Positions 32,701-40,726 are shown, counted from the first letter of the stretch. The stretch is DNA of 64,000 nucleotides from CAYOHP01 sp964403795 [NCBI: uncultured bacterium] (GCA_964403795.1 CAYOHP010000010.1:26811-90810); one strand, 5' to 3'. Notes: a model not told the origin generated them from the letters alone. Translations and numbers: made by a program.

Positions 32701-35700
32701 GGGAGCTCTCGGCCCTGCGCGGCGTGCTGGGGAGCACCTACCGCCTGGCGGAGCTGGCGGAACTCGACCTGGCGCGCCTGGAGGTCGCCTTCGCGACCGC
32801 CGCCGACCGCTTTCTCCTGGTCCGTTGGTGGCTGCTCCGGGGTCCCCGGGCCGAACTCAGGACCGTCTTCAAGGACCCGGCCCGGCCCGAGCCCGAGGCG
32901 GTCGAAGCCCTGCGGGAGCTGCGCTCCGCCCGGGACCTGGTGCGCCGGAGCGCCGAGGTCGCGGGCCTCGTTTCCGGTCTCGGCCCGCTCCTCTCGGGGT
33001 GGCTCGACGGGATCCACACCGACTGGGAAGGCCTGGAAGAGCGCTTCGAGTGGCTGCTCGGGTTCCGGCGACACCTGGACGCCCTGGGCGACCTGGTGGA
33101 GGACGGGGACCGGCTCCGAGCCGCCCTGTCGGACCTGGCGGGTCCGCGCCTCGACGAGTTGGCCGAGGGTCGTCCCCTGGGGAAGGCTGCCCGCGCCCTG
33201 CTGGCAGCCAGCGAGGAGTTCGAGCCGGGACTCGCCGCCGCGGTCGGGGACCTCGACCTCGACCCGGAGCTGGCCTTCGGTCCCGAGGACGAGCCGGGGT
33301 TCGCGGCGCGGGTGCGGGGGCGCCTGGAGCGCTGGGGCGCGGAGGCGAGCGCGCTCCGGGCCTGGGTCGGCTGCCGGGAAGCGGCGGGGCGCCTCGAGGC
33401 CGACGGGCTCGGCCCCCTGGTCGAGGCCTGGGAGGAGGGCCGCCTGGCGCGCCACGAGCTGGTCCCGAGCTACCGGCGCCACGCCGCCGAACACTTGCTC
33501 GAAGGGATCGTGGCCGGGGACGAACGCCTCCGGACCTTCCGGGGGGATCGCCACGGCAAGCGCATCGAACGCTTCCGGGCGCTCGACCGCGAGGTGGTGG
33601 AACTCGCCGGCCGCGAGGTCCGCTCCCGGCTCGCCTCCCGGGTGCCGCGCCTCGCCGACTCCGGGAGCCGCGACTCCGAGCTCGGGATCCTCTCCCGCGA
33701 GCTCCAGAAGCAGCGCCGCCACCTGGCGCTCCGCTCGCTGTTCCAGAAGATCCCCGAGCTGCTGCGCAAGCTGGCGCCCTGCATGCTGATGAGCCCCCTG
33801 TCGGTGGCCCAGTACCTGGATCCCGCCTTCCCCGGCTTCGACCTGGTGGTCTTCGACGAGGCCAGCCAGATCCCGGTCTGGGACGCCATCGGCGCCATGG
33901 CCCGGGGCCGGCAGGTGGTGGTGGTGGGCGACTCCCGGCAGCTGCCGCCGACGAGCTTCTTCTCCAAGGCCGATCTCGAGGACGGCGCCAGCGAGGACGA
34001 CGTGGAGGACCTGGAGAGCGTGCTCGACGAGTGCAAGGCCTCGCGGGTGCCGACCCTCGACCTCCGCTGGCACTACCGGAGCCGGCACGAGAGCCTGATC
34101 GCGTTCTCGAATGCCACCTACTACCGGGGGCGGCTGGTGACCTTCCCCTCGCCCGATGCCGGGGACCGCAGTCGAGGGGTGCGCTGGATCGACGTCCCCG
34201 GCGGGGTGTACGACCGCAGCGGCTCCCGCACCAACCGGGCGGAGGCCGAGGCCCTGGTGGCCGAGCTGGTGAGGCGGCTCCGGGAGGACCGGTCCGGCCG
34301 CTCGAGCTACGGGGTCGTGACCTTCGGCCTTCCCCAGGCGACCTTGATGGAGGACCTGCTCGACGAGGCCCGCAGGCGCCATCCCGAGATCGAGGCGCGC
34401 TTCGATCCGGACCTCCCGGAGCCGGTCTTCGTGAAGAACCTGGAGAACGTCCAGGGCGACGAGCGCGACGTGATGCTCTTCTCGGTGGGCTACGGCCCGG
34501 ACGCCCAGGGGTACGTGTCGATGAACTTCGGACCGCTCAACCGCCAGGGCGGCGAGCGGCGCCTGAACGTGGCGGTGACCCGGGCCCGGGAGGAACTGCT
34601 GGTCTTCTCGACCCTCAGGCCCGAGCAGATCGACCTGTCGCGCACCCGGGCCGTGGGCGTCGACCACCTGAAGCGGTTCCTCGACTACGCGGCCCGGGGG
34701 ACCCGGGCCATCGACGAGGCGGTCTCGCTGCCGCCCGACCGGGATTTCGATTCGCCCTTCGAGGAGGCGGTGTTCGCGGCGCTGCGGGAGCGGGGCCACG
34801 GGCTCGACATCCAGGTGGGGGCATCGGTCTTCCGGATCGACATGGCGGTCCGCGACCCCGGGGCGCCAGGCCGCTACCTGCTGGGGATCGAATGCGACGG
34901 CGCCACCTACCACTCGGCGGCCACCGCCCGCGACCGGGACCGGCTGCGCGCCGAGGTGCTGGGAAGGCTCGGTTGGCGGCTGCACCGGATCTGGAGCACC
35001 GACTGGTGGCAGGACCCCGAGCGGGAGGTGCGCCGGGTGGAGGAGGCGATCGAGGCGGCGCGGCAGGCGTTGGTCACCCCGGTGCCGGAGTCCGAGCCGG
35101 GGACGGCGACGGAGGTCGGGCTGCCGGTCGGCCCTGGAGCCAAGGGGCCGGGAGCGGATCCGGCTGCGAGCGGTGACCCGGATCGACCCCGGTACACGGC
35201 CTGGTTCCCGGAGCGGGCGCCATGCAAGGTGGAAGACCTCTACTCCCGAGGTTCCGACCGGGCCCTGGCCGAAGCGCTCGCTGCCCTGGTGGCGGTCGAG
35301 GGGCCGGTGTTGCTGGATCGGGCCGCCCGGATGTTGGTGCGCTCCGCGGGCCTGGGGAAGCTCACCGCCAAGGCGCTCCGCCGGGTGGAAGGCCTGGTGC
35401 CGCGGGCCGGGGTGCAGGCGGTGGAAGACGACGGGGAGACGGTGCTCTGGCCGGTGGGCCGGGATCCGGCGGCGTTCTCGGGGTTCCGCGGTCCCGGGGG
35501 GGAGGGGGCGGCCCGGGGGCTCGAGGAGGTCCCGCTGGTCGAGGTGGCCGAGGCGCTGGCGGTGGCGCTGGCGCGGGAGGTCTCGTTGCCGCGCGAGAGC
35601 CTCGCCCGCGAGGGGGCGCGGCTCCTGGGGATCGGCTTGCGGGGGGTCCGGGGTCGGGAGCGGATGGAGCGCGGCATTTCCCGGCTGGAGACCGCGGGGC

Positions 35701-35756
35701 GTCTGGTGGCGGAGGGCGAGCGGGTGCGCCTGCCGCGGCCGGGGGAAGGTCGGTAG
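29706..35756 (+). CDS. giant transglutaminase-like / SF1 helicase / nuclease protein (DUF4011-DUF3320 type)
   Basis: 2016 residues; GTG start with GGGAGG 4 bases upstream. Residues about 180-300 look transglutaminase-like: ATCLDLAVLYA (Cys228), GHAMAGVWL (His254), VVDPT (Asp291). About 400-720 is a DUF4011-like region (LERWKTRLLDLSLRNRLLSL; FLMWRDLQ). The helicase carries Walker A GPPGTGKSQTITN (about 736), Walker B VVFDEASQIP (Asp1384), VVVGDSRQLPPTSFF, LRWHYRSRHESLIAFSN, VQGDERDVMLFSVGY and LNVAVTRAREELLVFS. Next comes a PD-(D/E)xK/Vsr-type nuclease with SPFEEAV, FRIDMAV (Asp1712) and GIECDGATYHS (Glu1729), and then a DUF3320-like C-terminus (WFPERAPCKVEDLYS). Proteins of this build are found near defence genes or alone; nucleic-acid processing is certain, a defence role is inference. 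Confidence 0.92.
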   Translation: MDGTTGMGSRGWLKIEPVYSRRVNFALQQNCVPVVRSLAIRNTEPRPIEDLAIALRVEPSASAPSRRSLARIDAEATHHLVDLDLAIPAGELADRTERLEAELRVEARDATGELLGSGRWPLSLLAYDEWGGARELPEMLAAFVLPNHPALPPWLREAAHRLEEATGSGALDGYQAKDPGRVLAIARALYQALAARELTYANPPASFEAEGQRIRTPDRVFGEGLATCLDLAVLYAAGLEQAGLHPVLLVVEGHAMAGVWLHEETFPETAVLDDPARVRKRVRAGHLMVVDPTAAAHSARPGWEAAVAAAERRLEEPGELFVALDVIAARRRGIRPLPSRVTGDGATVLLVEAAPGPGPGPSGPSGSGARIPTPGSPGGTVPAGTTGVPARGPEAPPAEPLPARLERWKTRLLDLSLRNRLLSLKAGASVLPVLVPGMVEGEAGPGAQGNPSRRIGLARIEDRLASSTGLWVRPRPEVLEGEDPRDQEKLRERAGADPIEALVADGLGRDRLHLDLSPEDVDRRLVELFRAERTAREEGGVATLHLALGTLVWYESPAAAEPRRAPLLLLPVELERATARDPFRLVRRDDEPVVNRTLLEKLEREHGIRVEGLDPLPEDDAGVDVAAVLARFEAQILDLPRWEVRPEAWLAQLSFTKFLMWRDLQHRAGELLECPLVRHLVETPEAAFPDPGGWPAEGELDTRVLPQRFPCPMDADSSQLAAIVSASEGKTFVLEGPPGTGKSQTITNLIAGALGAGKSVLFVSEKMAALEVVHRRLVAIGLGPFCLELHSQKAQKRAVLDQLRAALETAERSPAETWERRTAELTELRTELNEVVAALHAERPCGYSVHALAGIASGLRDAPGVPPDPDSDRCLDRGRVEARTALLAELAEAAVEVPDPAGHAFRAVRRARWEPGLARRVEAAAARLGPAAERLAQAAGNLDGLLEGTGWPWSLAAIRALVALVRSLLASPRPSGELVREPDLAGIEHRVGELLRSGRELSALRGVLGSTYRLAELAELDLARLEVAFATAADRFLLVRWWLLRGPRAELRTVFKDPARPEPEAVEALRELRSARDLVRRSAEVAGLVSGLGPLLSGWLDGIHTDWEGLEERFEWLLGFRRHLDALGDLVEDGDRLRAALSDLAGPRLDELAEGRPLGKAARALLAASEEFEPGLAAAVGDLDLDPELAFGPEDEPGFAARVRGRLERWGAEASALRAWVGCREAAGRLEADGLGPLVEAWEEGRLARHELVPSYRRHAAEHLLEGIVAGDERLRTFRGDRHGKRIERFRALDREVVELAGREVRSRLASRVPRLADSGSRDSELGILSRELQKQRRHLALRSLFQKIPELLRKLAPCMLMSPLSVAQYLDPAFPGFDLVVFDEASQIPVWDAIGAMARGRQVVVVGDSRQLPPTSFFSKADLEDGASEDDVEDLESVLDECKASRVPTLDLRWHYRSRHESLIAFSNATYYRGRLVTFPSPDAGDRSRGVRWIDVPGGVYDRSGSRTNRAEAEALVAELVRRLREDRSGRSSYGVVTFGLPQATLMEDLLDEARRRHPEIEARFDPDLPEPVFVKNLENVQGDERDVMLFSVGYGPDAQGYVSMNFGPLNRQGGERRLNVAVTRAREELLVFSTLRPEQIDLSRTRAVGVDHLKRFLDYAARGTRAIDEAVSLPPDRDFDSPFEEAVFAALRERGHGLDIQVGASVFRIDMAVRDPGAPGRYLLGIECDGATYHSAATARDRDRLRAEVLGRLGWRLHRIWSTDWWQDPEREVRRVEEAIEAARQALVTPVPESEPGTATEVGLPVGPGAKGPGADPAASGDPDRPRYTAWFPERAPCKVEDLYSRGSDRALAEALAALVAVEGPVLLDRAARMLVRSAGLGKLTAKALRRVEGLVPRAGVQAVEDDGETVLWPVGRDPAAFSGFRGPGGEGAARGLEEVPLVEVAEALAVALAREVSLPRESLAREGARLLGIGLRGVRGRERMERGISRLETAGRLVAEGERVRLPRPGEGR

Positions 35757-35827
35757 CCGCGGACCTCGGTCTCCGTACATCGGTCGCTGCCTTGACCCTG
35801 TCCCGGGGATCGTGTTCGGCTGGGAGC

Positions 35828-37378
35828 GTGATTCCCTCGGTCGCGGGTGCGCGGTGGCAGCCTTCCCCTCGTGACGCGATCGCGTTCCTGCTGATGGGGT
35901 GGGTCCTCGCCCTGGGCGGCTGCGGCGGGTTCTCCTCGGGCGGGCCTCCCGGGCTGGAGCCGCCGGGGATCCCGGACTTCACCCGGCCCGAGCACCAGGG
36001 CGCGGTCAAGGGGACGCTCCGGATCGAGGAGGGGTTCGCAGCCGAGTTCCTGGCCAGCCTGCCGGCGGGGCGACGGAGTCCGGACGAGAAGGCGGCCACC
36101 CTGGGGGACCTCTTCCAGAAGGTGAAGGTCGAGTTCGCCGGGGTGCGGCGGCGGCGGCTGGCGGCGCTGGCCCGGGACGGAGCGTTCGCGGCCGAGGAGC
36201 TGCCCGACGGCGAGTACCGGGCCTCGGTGCTGCTGGACGATCGGCTGCTGGTGGCGTTCCCGGTCCCGGTGCAGATGCGGGAGACCACCGAGGTGAAGAT
36301 CCAGGTGGTGGGCTTCGACCGGGCGGACCTGGACCGGGACGGGAGTCGTACCGATCTGGCCGTCGAGGTCGACGTGGCCACCGGGCCCGGAGGGGCGCGG
36401 CGGACCCGTCGGATCGCCGCCGACGGCTCGGTGCGGACTCGGCTCGCCAACGGCGGCACCGACTACCTGCTCCCGGGAGGCGTGGTGCGGAGGGAGCAGC
36501 CGGGGAGGGGGGCGACCTTCCATCGGGACCACGACCTCGACGGGATCCTGGACGAGGACGATCCCGACTTCCGTCGGGTGCGGTCCAAGGTGACGCCGGT
36601 CTCGGACGACGACCTGCTGGCCGGGCGGGCCTTCCCTCCCTTGATCCGGGAGGCGAAGGTCACCGGGCTCTACGGGGCGGAGCGGATCGCCGATGTGGCG
36701 GAGGTCACCGCCGAGCTGGCCCAGGATTTCGCAGGGGCGCCTCTCGAGGTCGTGGCGCGGTTCTACGGGGAGGACGGGACCCACTGGAGCCTGCCGCTCC
36801 GGGACGACGGCGGCAGCGCGGACACCCTCCCCGAATGGCCGGGCCACCAGCCCAGTGGGGACGATACCCTGGGGGACGGCGTCTACCGGCACCTGGTGCC
36901 GATTGACAGCACGACCGAGGCACTGATATACAACCGGCAGGTCGTCGTCGAGGCGGTCGATCCCGAGGGCCGCCGCAGCAACCGGTTCAGCTTCGTCCTG
37001 TACCAGTCTCCTGCGGGTCGGACCGCGGGAACGACCGTCCCGAACCATGCGGAGCACGACTGGTCCCTCGTCCGAGAGGTCGAGGTCCAGGCGCAGCCCG
37101 GTCGATCCGGAGCCGAGGTCTTCGCCCGCATCCAGGCGGGAGGCGACCTCGGGGGCGCCGTCGCCACTCTGGTCGGACCCGGGAGCTTCCGCAGGGTGTT
37201 CGCCCCGGAGTCCGGGTCGGGCGCCCCGGGCGGTTTCGCCTGGGTCGCCGGACCAGCACCCCTGGTCGACCGGGGTACCTTCTACGTGATCCTGGGGATC
37301 CCCGGGGAACGGGTCTTCTACGCAGGCCGGTTCCTCGAGGCGCCCCAGGGAGGAAGACCACCGCGGACGGGTGGCTGA
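35828..37378 (+). CDS. lipoprotein with calcium-binding-like DxDxDG motifs
   Basis: 516 residues from the GTG at 35828. The ATG at 35894 would leave too short a signal with no positive charge. The signal IAFLLMGWVLALGGC ends in a lipobox (LGGC). The body is beta-rich (Ig/FN3-like strands), with HRDHDLDGILDEDDPDF resembling a thrombospondin-3 calcium repeat, and RADLDRDGSRTD nearby. That suggests a secreted, calcium-stabilised surface lipoprotein. No enzymatic motif. Its final codons overlap the 5' end of tRNA-Ser by 14 bases. Confidence 0.78.
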   Translation: MIPSVAGARWQPSPRDAIAFLLMGWVLALGGCGGFSSGGPPGLEPPGIPDFTRPEHQGAVKGTLRIEEGFAAEFLASLPAGRRSPDEKAATLGDLFQKVKVEFAGVRRRRLAALARDGAFAAEELPDGEYRASVLLDDRLLVAFPVPVQMRETTEVKIQVVGFDRADLDRDGSRTDLAVEVDVATGPGGARRTRRIAADGSVRTRLANGGTDYLLPGGVVRREQPGRGATFHRDHDLDGILDEDDPDFRRVRSKVTPVSDDDLLAGRAFPPLIREAKVTGLYGAERIADVAEVTAELAQDFAGAPLEVVARFYGEDGTHWSLPLRDDGGSADTLPEWPGHQPSGDDTLGDGVYRHLVPIDSTTEALIYNRQVVVEAVDPEGRRSNRFSFVLYQSPAGRTAGTTVPNHAEHDWSLVREVEVQAQPGRSGAEVFARIQAGGDLGGAVATLVGPGSFRRVFAPESGSGAPGGFAWVAGPAPLVDRGTFYVILGIPGERVFYAGRFLEAPQGGRPPRTGG

Positions 37379-37452
37379 GTGGTCGAAGGCACACGGCTGG
37401 AAACCGTGGAACGTGAAAGCGTTCGAGGGTTCGAACCCCTCCCCGTCCGCCA
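37365..37452 (+). tRNA. tRNA-Ser (anticodon GGA)
   Basis: 88 bases including an encoded CCA. Acceptor stem GGACGGG/CCCGTCC, discriminator G, anticodon stem CACGG/CCGTG with loop CTGGAAA (anticodon GGA), a long class II variable arm around GAACGTGAAAGCGTTC, and T-arm GAGGG/CCCTC with TTCGAAC. It reads UCC/UCU serine codons. The preceding lipoprotein gene ends inside its acceptor/D-arm region. Confidence 0.96.
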
Positions 37453-37493
37453 TTGCTCACGGGGGGGCCCCCCCCGGACCGCACGGGAGATCC

Positions 37494-37577
37494 GGGCCGT
37501 GACAGGGTCACGGCCCGAACCTCCCGTTGCAGCCCTGCGGGCTGCGACGGCTTGATTTGGGGGGACGACCCCCCAAA
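37494..37577 (+). terminator. three consecutive perfect hairpins after tRNA-Ser
   Basis: Stem 1: GGGCCGTGA/TCACGGCCC (37494-37516). Stem 2: GCAGCCC/GGGCTGC (37529-37545). Stem 3: TTTGGGGGG/CCCCCCAAA (37556-37577). They fill the gap between the tRNA and the opposing hypothetical gene. The first is a plausible tRNA terminator although no U-run follows it. The rest of the 173-base gap shows no coding signal. Confidence 0.5.
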
Positions 37578-37625
37578 CCCCCCGGCTTCGAGGCGACCCA
37601 GGGTCCGCTCGAGATCTCGCGACCG

Positions 37626-38210
37626 TCAGGCTTCGCCTGCCAGCAGCGCCGCTGCCATGGCGAGCTTGTGGTCCTTCTGCCAGGGGGGTCCCAGGGTTGC
37701 GCCGGCCCGTCTCAGCAGGGCCTCGAGCGAGGCGGGGGCGAGGGCCTCGGCGGCTTGGGCCAGGACCTTCTGCGGGTCGTACCAGTGGACCTGCCAGCCC
37801 CGGGTAGCGGCGGCCTCCGCCATGATCCTGCGGTACATGACCCAATCGGCGACGCACATGGCCCGGTAGTCGGTGATGCGCTCGGCCACGGTGCCGGGGA
37901 GCGTCTGGAGACGGCGCAGAGCGATCCCGGCGATGGGTACCGCGAGCGAGCCTTCCAACCGATCGAGGGCGGTGGCCACCGCCCGTTCCGCCGAGGATTC
38001 GACGTCTCGCACCAGGGCGACCGCCTCTTCGATCGGCAGCTTCTGGCCCTCATGGTGGTGGGGCATGCAGGGAATTCCGGGCTCGACCAGCTCGATCCGG
38101 CGCCGGTCGAGGACCGTGCGCTCGGGGCCGACGGTCACCAGCACCGCCCACCCGGCATGGTCGGAGACTCCCACCCAGGCGCCAGTCGAAGTCGAAGTCG
38201 AAGTCGTCAC
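37626..38210 (-). CDS. conserved-looking hypothetical protein
   Basis: 194 residues with no signal or membrane segment. N-terminal beta pattern WVGVSDHAGWAVLVTVG, then VLDRRRIELV and CMPHHHEGQ. A helical part follows (EAVALVRDVESSAERAVATA), then IAGIALRRLQTLP, ADWVMYRRIMAEAA and WQVHWYDPQKVLA. Strand-turn-strand followed by VxDRRRxELV is reminiscent of RNase H-like folds, and I recall similar uncharacterised proteins in actinobacteria and proteobacteria, but the function is unknown. The first codons are a GACTTC hexamer repeated several times (38187-38211), giving a Thr/Ser N-terminus; length variation there would shift the start region. Confidence 0.75.
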   Translation of the reverse strand: MTTSTSTSTGAWVGVSDHAGWAVLVTVGPERTVLDRRRIELVEPGIPCMPHHHEGQKLPIEEAVALVRDVESSAERAVATALDRLEGSLAVPIAGIALRRLQTLPGTVAERITDYRAMCVADWVMYRRIMAEAAATRGWQVHWYDPQKVLAQAAEALAPASLEALLRRAGATLGPPWQKDHKLAMAAALLAGEA

Positions 38211-38327
38211 CAGGTAGCCTCCCGGACCTGTCGCGCATGGTAGCCCCCGAAAGATGCGCTCCAGGGCCGATTCGTGTTATCAACATGCCCTGGAACCCGG
38301 ATCGAGACCGGAAAGAGGGGATCCGAT

Positions 38328-39017
38328 ATGGCCAAGAAGATCGTCGCACCCGCCAAGTCGCCTGCGACCTCCGAGGCCGGGGGCGTCGCCGAGGCCACCC
38401 CCGCCGTGAAGAAGACCGCCGCCAAGAAGGCGCCCGCTGCCAAGAAGGCGCCGGCCGCTGCGGCCGCCGCGGGCACCACCGCCAGCTCGCCCGAGAAGCT
38501 GCTGGCACAGCTCGCCAAGCTCGAGGCCCGCCTCGAGGAGGCCAAGGCCGAGGGCGCCGAGGTCAAGCGCCAGGTCAAGGACATCGCCCGCCTCCAGAAG
38601 AGCGTGGACAAGTCCGCCGAGGAGCTCGAGAACTTCAAGGACTGGACCCGCAGCTACTTCGACGACATCAAGGAACAGTTCAACCGCATCACCAAGGACG
38701 CGACCGGCGGCAAGAAGGGCGGCGACGACCTCGCCAAGGCCCTGACCCGGCTCGACCAGCTCGAGACCAAGCTCGCCCAGCTGGCTTCCGCTCCCGCCCC
38801 GGCCGGAGCCAAGGGTGCCGCCGCCGGCAAGGATGCGCTCCGGCTCGGCCAGCAGCTCGACGAGGTGCGCCAGTGGGTCGACGGCTCGCTGCGCGAGGCC
38901 TATGCCCAGATCGAGCGGCTGCGGGACGACCTCCGGTCGGCTCGCCAGGGTCTCGACCAGATGCGGGGCGGGTGGGCCCCCGTCGGCTGGACCGACGGAC
39001 CTCCCAGCGTCCTCTGA
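38328..39017 (+). CDS. histone H1-like, Lys/Ala-rich coiled-coil protein
   Basis: 229 residues; ATG with GAGGGG 7 bases upstream. Residues 1-50 are a basic tail with AAKKAPAAKKAPA repeats like the C-terminal tail of eukaryotic H1 and bacterial H1-like DNA-binding proteins. Residues about 55-120 form a coiled coil (LLAQLAKLEARLEEAKAEG). A central KKGG segment is followed by a second coiled coil (LTRLDQLETKLAQL; DDLRSARQGLDQMRGG). The likely role is DNA compaction or a polyphosphate/DNA-associated scaffold. The Fur gene begins within its 3' end or just after it. Confidence 0.82.
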   Translation: MAKKIVAPAKSPATSEAGGVAEATPAVKKTAAKKAPAAKKAPAAAAAAGTTASSPEKLLAQLAKLEARLEEAKAEGAEVKRQVKDIARLQKSVDKSAEELENFKDWTRSYFDDIKEQFNRITKDATGGKKGGDDLAKALTRLDQLETKLAQLASAPAPAGAKGAAAGKDALRLGQQLDEVRQWVDGSLREAYAQIERLRDDLRSARQGLDQMRGGWAPVGWTDGPPSVL

Positions 39018-39574
39018 TCCCCCCGGATCGCGGCGTCGACGGTCGCGGGCGTGTCCCTCGCAGGGGGACGCGCCCGCGTCCCGATCGGACCAGCCCCCCG
39101 GCCGAAGCCGGCGGGCTCGACGAGCTGCTGGCGAGGTTCCGGCGAGGGCTGACCGAGAAGGGCCTCAAGTACACCCGGCCCCGCGAGGTGATCCTCGGGG
39201 TTCTCGCCGGGATCGAGGGCCATGTCTCGGCCGAGGAGCTCTTCGACGCGGTGCGGAAGGTCGAACCCTCCATCGGTTTCGCCACCGTCCACCGGACGCT
39301 TCGCCTGCTTGCGGATTCGGGCTTCGTCCACGAGCACAGCTTCGGGGAACGTCACCGCCGCTACGAGCTCGCCGACCGCCGCGAACACCATGACCACCTG
39401 ATCTGCACCCGCTGCCGCCGGATCGTCGAGTTCGAGGAGCCCCGGATCGAGGCGCTCCAGGACGAGGTGGCGGCTCGTCACGGGTTCCGGATCACCGACC
39501 ACCGGCTCGACCTGTTCGGGATCTGCGTGACCTGCATGGCGGCCGAAACGCGCCCCCGCCGCAGGGACCGGTAG
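38972..39574 (+). CDS. Fur-family metalloregulator
   Basis: The recognisable protein starts near LDELLARFRRGLTEKGLKYT (winged helix: TRPREVILGVLA, FATVHRTLRLLADSGFV) and ends with the metal/dimer domain HHDHLICTRCRRIVEF and GICVTC. The two CxxC pairs that bind structural zinc are present. The only conventional start is GTG 38972, which overlaps the H1-like gene by 46 bases and adds an odd Arg-rich N-terminus. A CTG at 39014 (CTGA with the preceding stop) is an alternative. It is convergent with the cation exporter 12 bases away, which fits metal control. Confidence 0.85.
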   Translation: MGPRRLDRRTSQRPLIPPDRGVDGRGRVPRRGTRPRPDRTSPPAEAGGLDELLARFRRGLTEKGLKYTRPREVILGVLAGIEGHVSAEELFDAVRKVEPSIGFATVHRTLRLLADSGFVHEHSFGERHRRYELADRREHHDHLICTRCRRIVEFEEPRIEALQDEVAARHGFRITDHRLDLFGICVTCMAAETRPRRRDR

Positions 39575-39586
39575 GCGCCCGACGCA

Positions 39587-40456
39587 CTAGGCGGGGTTCG
39601 ACGGCTCTCCGAGCGGCTCCAGGTGGACCTGGGCCGTGACCACCCGGGGCTCGAGCTCCCGGGCCCAGGCCTCGACCTCGTGGGCCACCCGGTGGGCCTG
39701 CTCGAGCGACGTCCCGCCGGCCAGCCGAACGTCGATCTCCAGGTTCAGCGCGCTGCCGGCCAGGTGGGCCCGCACCACTTCCACCTCGAGGGGCTCCCGG
39801 TAGTTCTTCGCCCGCTCCGCCAGGCCGGCCTTCAGGTCCCCGATCTCCGGTTCCCGGTCGAGCAGCACGTCCAGGTTCTGGGTCACGGTGTCCCAGGCGA
39901 GCTGCAGGATCATCCCCGCGATCACCACCGCCGCCAGCGGGTCGAGCATGGGCATCCCGGCCTGCGCCCCCAGGATCCCCGCCAGGGCCGCGATCGAGGA
40001 CAGCGCGTCGCTGCGGTGGTCGCGCGCCAGGGCCTGCACCGCGGGCGAGCGGGTCCTCTTCCACTCCCGGTCGGCGTGCCGGAACATGGCTTCCTTGGCG
40101 AGGCACGACCCGATCGCGATCGGTGCCGCCATCGCCTCGGGAGCGACCAGCGCGGCGCCCATCAGGGACCGGCCCGCGGCCCGGAGCAGGATCCAGGCCG
40201 CCCAAGCCATGACCAGGCCCACCACCAGTGCCGCCAGGTTCTCATGGGCACCGTGCCCGAAGGGGTGGTCCCGGTCCGGGGGGTCGCCCCCGAACCGGGC
40301 GCCGACCGCTCCGATCACCGAGTTGACCACGTCGGTGAAGGAGTGGAGCCCGTCCGCGAACAGAGCCTGGGATCCGGCCATGAGGCCGACCCCGGTCTTG
40401 GCGACCGCCAGCAGCAGGTTCCCGGCGAGTGCCACCTGGATGGCGGAGAAGGGCAT
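39587..40456 (-). CDS. cation diffusion facilitator (Zn/Fe/Mn efflux)
   Basis: 289 residues from ATG 40456; a GTG 6 bases upstream is also in frame, but the ATG has the better-spaced GGGA. Six hydrophobic segments, then a cytosolic ferredoxin-like domain (VEVVRAHLAGSALNLEIDV; VVTAQVHLEP). Site-A ligands: ADGLHSFTD (His38, Asp42) in span 2 and DHRSDALSS in span 5. A His-x-x-x-Asp pair in span 2 is more typical of zinc than manganese CDFs. HPFGHGAHE follows in the His-rich loop. Adjacent to a Fur-family gene in convergent orientation. Confidence 0.93.
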   Translation of the reverse strand: MPFSAIQVALAGNLLLAVAKTGVGLMAGSQALFADGLHSFTDVVNSVIGAVGARFGGDPPDRDHPFGHGAHENLAALVVGLVMAWAAWILLRAAGRSLMGAALVAPEAMAAPIAIGSCLAKEAMFRHADREWKRTRSPAVQALARDHRSDALSSIAALAGILGAQAGMPMLDPLAAVVIAGMILQLAWDTVTQNLDVLLDREPEIGDLKAGLAERAKNYREPLEVEVVRAHLAGSALNLEIDVRLAGGTSLEQAHRVAHEVEAWARELEPRVVTAQVHLEPLGEPSNPA

Positions 40457-40482
40457 GTCCACGTCCCTAGCCTAGACCGGTC

Positions 40483-40685
40483 AGAGCCTGAGGGGATTTC
40501 CCTGGCGTCGGCCCGAGAGCGACCCAGCGCCCCGACTGCAAGGCGATCGACGAAGCGGGCAGCGGATCCTGCCTGCGAGGAGAGCGCTGCCGCAGGCGGG
40601 GATGATGGGGCGCCCGCATTCCGTCGAGGCTCCACTGGAGCCTCTCGGACCTGCGAAGCCAGCCGGGGAAATCCCCTCAGGCTCT
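40483..40685. repeat. 203-bp element bounded by 20-24-bp inverted repeats
   Basis: AGAGCCTGAGGGGATTTCCC (40483-40502) is exactly complementary to 40666-40685. Pairing extends inward to 24 bp with one G-T pair. Inside is a second perfect palindrome, GAGGCTCCA-C-TGGAGCCTC (40626-40644). No ORF of note. This is the anatomy of a MITE-like or structured-RNA element. No target-site duplication is evident at the edges. It fills the gap between the divergent CDF and lipoprotein genes. Confidence 0.75.
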
Positions 40686-40726
40686 CAGGGCGATGGGATA
40701 CGCTCCGGGCGCCAGGAGGCGGAGGC

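Noticed and set aside
30831-35780. 1649-residue open frame on the minus strand
   Set aside because: Antisense shadow of the helicase gene; no recognisable domain, no ribosome-binding site.
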